A DNA stretch of 64,000 nt, taken from positions 20,070 to 84,069 of the forward strand of contig JARLHY010000098.1 in NCBI GenBank assembly GCA_031292015.1, in the 5' to 3' direction. Source of the DNA: Negativicutes bacterium (lineage in GTDB: Bacteria; Bacillota_C; Negativicutes; Sporomusales_B; JARLHX01). Shown here one piece after another: positions 60,001-64,000 of this stretch. Below the pieces are notes generated by a model, which saw only the letters and a program-made list of their open reading frames with translations, was not told where the DNA came from and searched no databases. Every line of letters starts with the position of its first letter. The first letter of the stretch is position 1. A program made the translations under genes and the position numbers.

Positions 60001-60198
60001 CGAGCACCGGGCGCCCATGAGCGTCCATGCTCAAGGGCTCCGCGCGCGATCGTCCTGATCGCGCGTGCGGCGGTCTTGCCAGCTACGCCAACAGCGCCTA
60101 CGATCTTCTACAACGCCGCCGGACACCTTTGCGGCCTGATCTTCGTCTAAATGAGACTTTTCTAGCTACATGGCTGCGAACAAGGTTATGCGGCGAAG

Positions 60199-60400
60199 TG
60201 AAATTTGGGTGTGCCGCGACGTTGTGGAGGCTGGTAGCAGGCCCTTAGTGAAGACTGCGTAAGGGTAAGGCGGGCTGAGGCACGATGCCGAAGCAGTCAC
60301 CCCCGGCGCATGGACGCGACGTGGGTGACGTCCGCGCGCACCTTGCAGGCAAGCTTAGGGCCTGTACAGCCGGAGCTCCGCTCGCGCAGCCTAAATTTCA
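60199..60400 (+). repeat. Dispersed repeat module 2, copy 1 (202 bp, inverted ends)
   Basis: Begins TGAAATTTGGG and ends CCTAAATTTCA, an imperfect inverted pair. It includes CAGGCCCTTAG and its near-complement CTTAGGGCCTG, and GTCACCC/GGGTGAC arms. A second copy starts at 63828 and runs off the window, and the 3' half is repeated at 61188-61292. No open frame is conserved, so a structured RNA or non-autonomous mobile element is more likely than a gene. Confidence 0.75.
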
Positions 60401-60554
60401 AGAGAATTGGATTGATTATGAAACGAAATAAAACCTCGTTGAAAAGGCGTCAAGCCTATCAGCGAGGTTTTTGGTGCCATTTGGGGAACCTCTGGCTTCC
60501 ATAAATTGTGTCCAAGTAGCACGGATTACTATGAGGCGGGAGAACCGTTCCTCT
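60296..60554 (+). repeat. 259-bp direct repeat, left copy
   Basis: Matches 61188-61446 at a constant offset of 892 bases with no net gap, about 90% identity by eye. It comprises the 3' half of module 2 plus a terminator-like hairpin (AAAACCTCG...CGAGGTTTT at about 60429-60471). The two copies flank the AT-rich peptidase gene. Confidence 0.8.
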
Positions 60555-60667
60555 GTCCTGCTTTTTTTGAATTACTGTATATTGATGGGACATTTCCTGC
60601 AAGGAAGATAGAAAAACAGTGGCGAATTCATAGGAAAAGATTAGATAATTGGGCAGAGAAATTTTAA
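60555..60667 (+). pseudogene. Possible C-terminal remnant of a disrupted gene
   Basis: Directly after the left repeat an open frame reads ELLYIDGTFPARKIEKQW, then an Arg/Lys-rich tail ending NWAEKF, with stop at 60665-60667. It looks like a genuine protein tail whose 5' part was lost at the repeat. The next gene begins 12 bases later. It may simply be chance coding. Confidence 0.3.
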
Positions 60668-60679
60668 TATGAGGTAAAT

Positions 60680-61159
60680 ATGTATTTTGTTGAACTAACC
60701 AAAAATGAACGGTTTAGGGCAACTCATGAAATTGGTCATGCGATAATTGCAGAAGAATTAGGTGTAAAGTGGTCTGTGATTTCTATTGGAATGGGAGAAA
60801 GGACAGCTGGATACATTCGATATGATGAAATTGAAGAAACTGAAGATAATATTGAAAAATATTTACTATTTAAAACTGCTGGTGAAGCTATTACTCATAT
60901 GATTTATGATGAATTGTCAGCTATTAGCTCAGCACAATGTGACCGAAAAAATATACATGATTTTTTAAAGAAAGTTGACACTAAATATAAAGAAAATGCT
61001 GTAAATGACTATATTTATAGGGCGGTATTAAATAACATTGAAACCTTTAAGCGTTTGGATATAAAAACCTTTATTAAACCTATAATATTAGCACTTATAG
61101 ATCGAAAAGCATTATCGCGTGATGAATTTCTTACTATACTAGCCGCACAAAATCAATAA
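60680..61159 (+). CDS. Stand-alone M41 (FtsH-protease-domain)-like zinc peptidase
   Basis: A 159-residue protein with HEIGH at residues 16-20 in ATHEIGHAIIAEELGVKW, the zinc-binding helix form used by the FtsH peptidase domain (HEAGH). The following SISIGMGERTAGYIRYDE resembles the FtsH stretch after the motif. No AAA ATPase or membrane segment is present, and the third zinc ligand is not certain; an Asp or Glu in the helical region after residue 60 would be needed. The gene is far more AT-rich than the window average and lies between 259-bp direct repeats, a clear sign of transfer. GAGGTAAAT precedes the ATG by four to eleven bases. Confidence 0.7.
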   Translation: MYFVELTKNERFRATHEIGHAIIAEELGVKWSVISIGMGERTAGYIRYDEIEETEDNIEKYLLFKTAGEAITHMIYDELSAISSAQCDRKNIHDFLKKVDTKYKENAVNDYIYRAVLNNIETFKRLDIKTFIKPIILALIDRKALSRDEFLTILAAQNQ

Positions 61160-61187
61160 AACCAGATACAACGGACGGTTATTTTGT

Positions 61188-61446
61188 GTCACCCCCGGCG
61201 CATGGACGCGACGTGGGTGACGTCCGCGCGCACCTTGCAGGCAAGCTTAGGGCCTGTACAGCCGGAGCTCCGCTCGCGCAGCCTAAATTTCAAGAGAAAT
61301 GGACTAACCCTGAAAGAAATAAAACCTCGTTGAAAAGGCTATAAGCCACTCAGCGAGGTTATTGGTTGCTATTTTGGGACACTCTGTCTTACAGAAACTG
61401 TGTCCAAGTAGCACGGATTACAATGAGGCGGGAGAACCGTTCCTCT
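61188..61446 (+). repeat. 259-bp direct repeat, right copy
   Basis: Counterpart of 60296-60554. It starts at GTCACCCCC, so the first half of module 2 is missing here. Sequence 61447-61477 after it shows no gene. Confidence 0.8.
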
Positions 61447-61477
61447 TTCTCTGGGCCAGAGACAAAGGAAATACGGT

Positions 61478-61519
61478 CAAATATAAAGGCGGCCCCGCTC
61501 TAGTTTTGGCGAGGTCGCC
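61478..61519 (-). terminator. Terminator of the secreted-protein gene
   Basis: On the minus strand GGCGACCTCGC pairs, with two wobble pairs, with GCGGGGCCGCC (61488-61519), followed by TTTATATTTG. Confidence 0.75.
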
Positions 61520-61538
61520 CTTATTAGTCTATACCTCG

Positions 61539-62195
61539 TTAGGACTGAACATTAACAGTTATGTGCGGTACGGACAGGCCGGTAATCGTAATCAGACCAC
61601 CAGCTTCTGTCGTGGGGTCAACCTGGACACAGTTGGTCGTATCCCACATGACGCTGATTGACGAATTGGCGCCAAGGGTCAGATTGATATTTTGAATAAT
61701 CTCAAGGCCGCCGGCAGTGTTTGGAACATAGCTGGTCACTCTGTTGGCCTTTACCGCGTTGGCGTAGTCAATTGTAGGAGCGGTGAACCCGGTAGTATCG
61801 GTGTATGGTGTAGGCCCGACATTTGCAGTCACAAGACCGCCAATCATCAGATGATTTAAATCGCCAGTATTATATGTCCCAGAACCATCCGTATAGGAAG
61901 CGCTAAAGCTAACCTGACTGGTAATACAAAAAGCAACTTTGTCATAGGTGCCGGCCGTCAGTTGACGAGATGACAGCCAGTTCTGCTGCATGTCGGTAAA
62001 CGGAATGTTGAAATCGATATTCTGTTGAGCAGCATTCAACATGTACCATTTGCCGGTAGTACTGTTGTGAATGACCATCGCCACGATATTTACTTGATAA
62101 GCGTTGACAATTGCCGGTGTATTAGCTGCATAAGCCGGAACTGAAATCAACGAAACCATCAGCAGGATGATTAACGAAAAAATCAATTTTTTCAC
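61539..62195 (-). CDS. Secreted protein of unknown function (DUF4382-like)
   Basis: A 218-residue exported protein. The GTG at 62195 follows GGGAGGG by seven bases. Residues 1-23 form a signal peptide ending VPAYA. The mature chain is rich in Asn, Thr and Ser and beta-like. QVNIVAMVIHNSTTGKWYML and LTAGTYDKVAFCIT recall DUF4382 surface domains, but this is tentative. It ends in ITITGLSVPHITVNVQS with no anchor. The gene lies 35 bases downstream of the outer-membrane barrel gene on the same strand and probably shares its transcript, so the two may form an export or surface pair. Confidence 0.7.
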   Translation of the reverse strand: MKKLIFSLIILLMVSLISVPAYAANTPAIVNAYQVNIVAMVIHNSTTGKWYMLNAAQQNIDFNIPFTDMQQNWLSSRQLTAGTYDKVAFCITSQVSFSASYTDGSGTYNTGDLNHLMIGGLVTANVGPTPYTDTTGFTAPTIDYANAVKANRVTSYVPNTAGGLEIIQNINLTLGANSSISVMWDTTNCVQVDPTTEAGGLITITGLSVPHITVNVQS

Positions 62196-62230
62196 GAAAA
62201 TTCCCTCCCTAGGTGTATGTTGGTCCGCTA

Positions 62231-63310
62231 CTAAATGTGGCTGAATTTTACTGTCAGATTGTAGGAACCAGATGGAGTCGCCCGCTTCTGATAGTCCTCG
62301 ACGATGATGTCGTTCTGGCGTTCTACTTTTTCAAGGCGCTTGCCTTCGACAGTGACATCGTCACCAGTACGGAATACCGGTTTGTTGTGTTCGAACATAG
62401 CCTGAGCCTTGGCGCCGAGATTGTACATCAGTTTGACGTAGCGGCCGCCGAAAGTATCGACACCGTTCCCCTCGTTGGCGCCGATATAACCGAATTCAAG
62501 CTGGAGCTGCGGGAAGACCTGAAGAACCATACGTTCTTGCCAACCATTGATTCCAGGTAAGCCTACAACACCATTCCAGTGGTAGCCTCGAATATAGATC
62601 TTGGCCCAGGGTGCATTGGCGATGGAAGTCCCGACTTCAAGATCATAGCCGCTCAGAGCCTGTTCGTAGATCTGGTTGGTCGCATCGATCAACTTTTCGC
62701 CGGAGATGGCCCGGTAGTAATTCACGCGATATTCACCAAGGCCCTGGAAATATTCCAGGCCGGCGCCGACGCGCTCATGGCCATACCGAAAACCGCGGTC
62801 ATAGAAAACATTTTCACCGAACATCGATTTTTTGTCATTGGACAACACGCGGTTGCCAAAGCCAAGGTTCATCACAGTACCGGCGCTCAGGTCATCGCCG
62901 TAACGGAACTGCCAGAAATTCGTGACCTTGTTGGTCATTGGGCCCAGTGGCTGGATGGTCTGAATGAAGTATAAGGGCTTGATGCCGTCCTGGAGCTGGA
63001 AGCCGAGATCGGTTCTTTTCAGCCAGTCGGGAGTGTTTTTACTTTTCGTGAGATTGTTGATTTGATCGGAAATCAAAGCATTACCCACTCCGGTTGTTGT
63101 GAGGGTGCCTTGACTTGAAATAATCTGGCCGGCCATCCCGGTCAACGGAACCTGGTTGTCTTTGTTGCTGGCGCTGTTGATGTCGCCTAGCTGAATTGTA
63201 CTTTTCTGATCGGGAGTTACCGGTGTGTTTGATTGTTCAGCGGCGTAAACAGGGAAGGAAAGCATTAGTAGAATCAAAGAAAATAAAACAAAAACTTTTG
63301 CACTTTTCAT
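62231..63310 (-). CDS. Inverse-autotransporter beta-barrel outer-membrane protein without passenger
   Basis: A 359-residue exported protein. Residues 1-23 are a signal peptide (SFPVYA). From about residue 110 the sequence follows the inverse-autotransporter barrel of intimin/invasin: PLYFIQTIQPL, GTVMNLGFGNRVL, FYDRGFRYGHERVGAGLEY, RVNYYRAISGEKL and GYDLEVGTSI. The barrel ends near residue 300 and is followed only by about 60 residues (VEGKRLEKVERQNDIIVEDY, then a beta-type ending LTVKFSHI). No Ig-like passenger follows, which is unusual. AGGAGG lies about 4-10 bases before the ATG. The gene indicates an outer membrane. Confidence 0.85.
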   Translation of the reverse strand: MKSAKVFVLFSLILLMLSFPVYAAEQSNTPVTPDQKSTIQLGDINSASNKDNQVPLTGMAGQIISSQGTLTTTGVGNALISDQINNLTKSKNTPDWLKRTDLGFQLQDGIKPLYFIQTIQPLGPMTNKVTNFWQFRYGDDLSAGTVMNLGFGNRVLSNDKKSMFGENVFYDRGFRYGHERVGAGLEYFQGLGEYRVNYYRAISGEKLIDATNQIYEQALSGYDLEVGTSIANAPWAKIYIRGYHWNGVVGLPGINGWQERMVLQVFPQLQLEFGYIGANEGNGVDTFGGRYVKLMYNLGAKAQAMFEHNKPVFRTGDDVTVEGKRLEKVERQNDIIVEDYQKRATPSGSYNLTVKFSHI

Positions 63311-63745
63311 TTTGACCTCCTAATTTTCTTCGATTTGTTTCAGAGTTTCATCTGTACTTTTTGGCCACCCCCTATGAGCCGATTCGACTCATATTTCTCC
63401 AGCAGCTACAGCCCTTCATTGTCTCAGATGAGATTGCCCCCTTCGCTATGTAAAATCCGCAAACTACATATGATTATATCGCCGTAAGTTGGCCCTCAGG
63501 GCTTTCGACCGTTAGTCCGACATATTGATCATGTGCCGTGAATCTTGTTGCTACAAAGCTATGGATAGTATGAATTATTATTTGATTTTCATTTGAATTG
63601 CTTTCGATTCTCTATAACAAATTCCTGCATTATTTAGCAAATAAAACCGATAAAAGGAATTTTTGGAATCAAATCGAAAGCCTCACGTGATTGGAAGGTG
63701 TTCTCGTGAAGATAGATACAACGAGATGGTTCTTTTGTATCATTT
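63311..63745. other. Long AT-rich leader/gap upstream of the barrel gene
   Basis: No gene is seen. Read on the minus strand it has an 8-bp hairpin with a 3-base loop (63374-63392) and a GCCCTGAGGGC-centred fold near 63494-63504 within a GC-richer stretch (about 63480-63540). This may be a structured 5' leader; I could not match it to a known riboswitch class. Confidence 0.4.
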
Positions 63746-63810
63746 CCGGCCACAAAAGTGCCGGACGACGGAGTTTCAGATCAAGGCGCGGTTAGGCTTG
63801 TGTCTTCGAC
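63746..63810 (+). repeat. Dispersed repeat module 1, copy 2
   Basis: Matches 59936-60000 over its full 65 bases with about seven substitutions, including the CCGGC/GCCGG hairpin. Confidence 0.75.
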
Positions 63811-63827
63811 TGGGTACTCTCCTGAGG

Positions 63828-64000
63828 TGAAATTTGGGCGTGCCGCGACGTTGTGGAGGCTGGTAGCAGGCCCTTAGTGAAGACTGCGTAAGGGTAAGGC
63901 GGGCTGAGGCACGATGCCGAAGCAGTCACCCCCGGCGCATGGACGCGACGTGGGTGACGTCCGCGCGCACCCTGCAGGTAAGCTTAGGGCCTGTCCAGCC
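63828..64000 (+). repeat. Dispersed repeat module 2, copy 2 (cut by the window end)
   Basis: Matches 60199-60371 almost base for base, with only a few substitutions, beginning TGAAATTTGGG. The remaining ~30 bases, with the inverted end, lie outside the window. High identity suggests recent spread or conserved structure. Confidence 0.8.

Noticed and set aside
59759..60034. N-terminal extension of the zinc-ribbon protein
   Set aside because: Extends into repeat module 1; a GTG with a perfect ribosome site at 59758 is the better start.
63480..63540. Cyclic-di-GMP riboswitch in the barrel-gene leader
   Set aside because: A GAAA-containing fold suggested it, but the conserved core bases of that class could not be found.
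59030..64000. Integrated element with attachment sites at tRNA-Thr
   Set aside because: The region beyond the tRNA looks acquired, but I found no copy of the tRNA 3' end and no integrase in the window.
59936..64000. CRISPR array
   Set aside because: The repeats are long, few and irregularly spaced; there are no short unique spacers and no cas genes.

Overview
The window is a GC-rich stretch, roughly 60% by eye, from what looks like a diderm Firmicute of the Negativicutes (Sporomusa-like) type. Signs of this are Gram-positive-style ribosome binding sites and sigma-A promoters next to an exported protein with an inverse-autotransporter outer-membrane barrel (62231-63310), many 4Fe-4S proteins, a CO-dehydrogenase-like protein, and anaerobic acyl-CoA and CoA-transferase pathways. 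The genus cannot be fixed from the sequence alone.

Layout. 1-4527: the end of a histidine-utilisation operon (hutI, cyclodeaminase), then glycogen genes glgC and pgm. 4764-9575: a complete branched-chain-type ABC transporter (binding protein, H, M, G, F). 9611-10038: two small minus-strand genes. 10114-19051: a minus-strand operon for short-chain acyl or ketone-body catabolism (zinc dehydrogenase, hydroxyacyl-CoA dehydrogenase, AtoE transporter, cyclase, enoate-reductase-like flavoenzyme, CoA-transferase A/B, thiolase), preceded by a PucR regulator. 20873-32368: a PrpR-type sigma-54 activator, a textbook -24/-12 promoter and a ten-gene cluster: dehydrogenase, a ferredoxin-like/partner pair of unknown function, a PdxA-like dehydrogenase, a CooF/short-CooS/FAD-NAD oxidoreductase module, a second copy of the unknown pair, and an MFS carrier. 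This is the strongest candidate for an undescribed system.

32539-35467: an exported 5'-nucleotidase, an exported small protein and an exported nitroreductase-fold protein. 35537-41337: a second sigma-54 activator with its own -24/-12 promoter and GACA-N2-TGTC palindromes, controlling CoA-transferase A/B, acyl-CoA dehydrogenase and an unknown membrane protein. 41597-47683: a second complete branched-chain-type transporter, followed by an ATC-hydrolase-like protein and a cysteine-synthase relative with an altered substrate loop. 47881-53952: a lipoprotein, a TIM-barrel isomerase with a split transketolase, serC and a YdcF-like protein. 54209-58955: a MocR regulator divergent from azlCD across an 11-bp inverted repeat, a 54-residue small gene, and a citX-citG fusion. 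59030-59105: tRNA-Thr(CGT).

After the tRNA the window becomes accessory: a zinc-ribbon protein, an AT-rich stand-alone M41-like peptidase flanked by 259-bp direct repeats, composite dispersed repeats that recur at the window end, and the secreted protein plus inverse-autotransporter pair behind a long leader. Functions are assigned by reading motifs. No database search was run.
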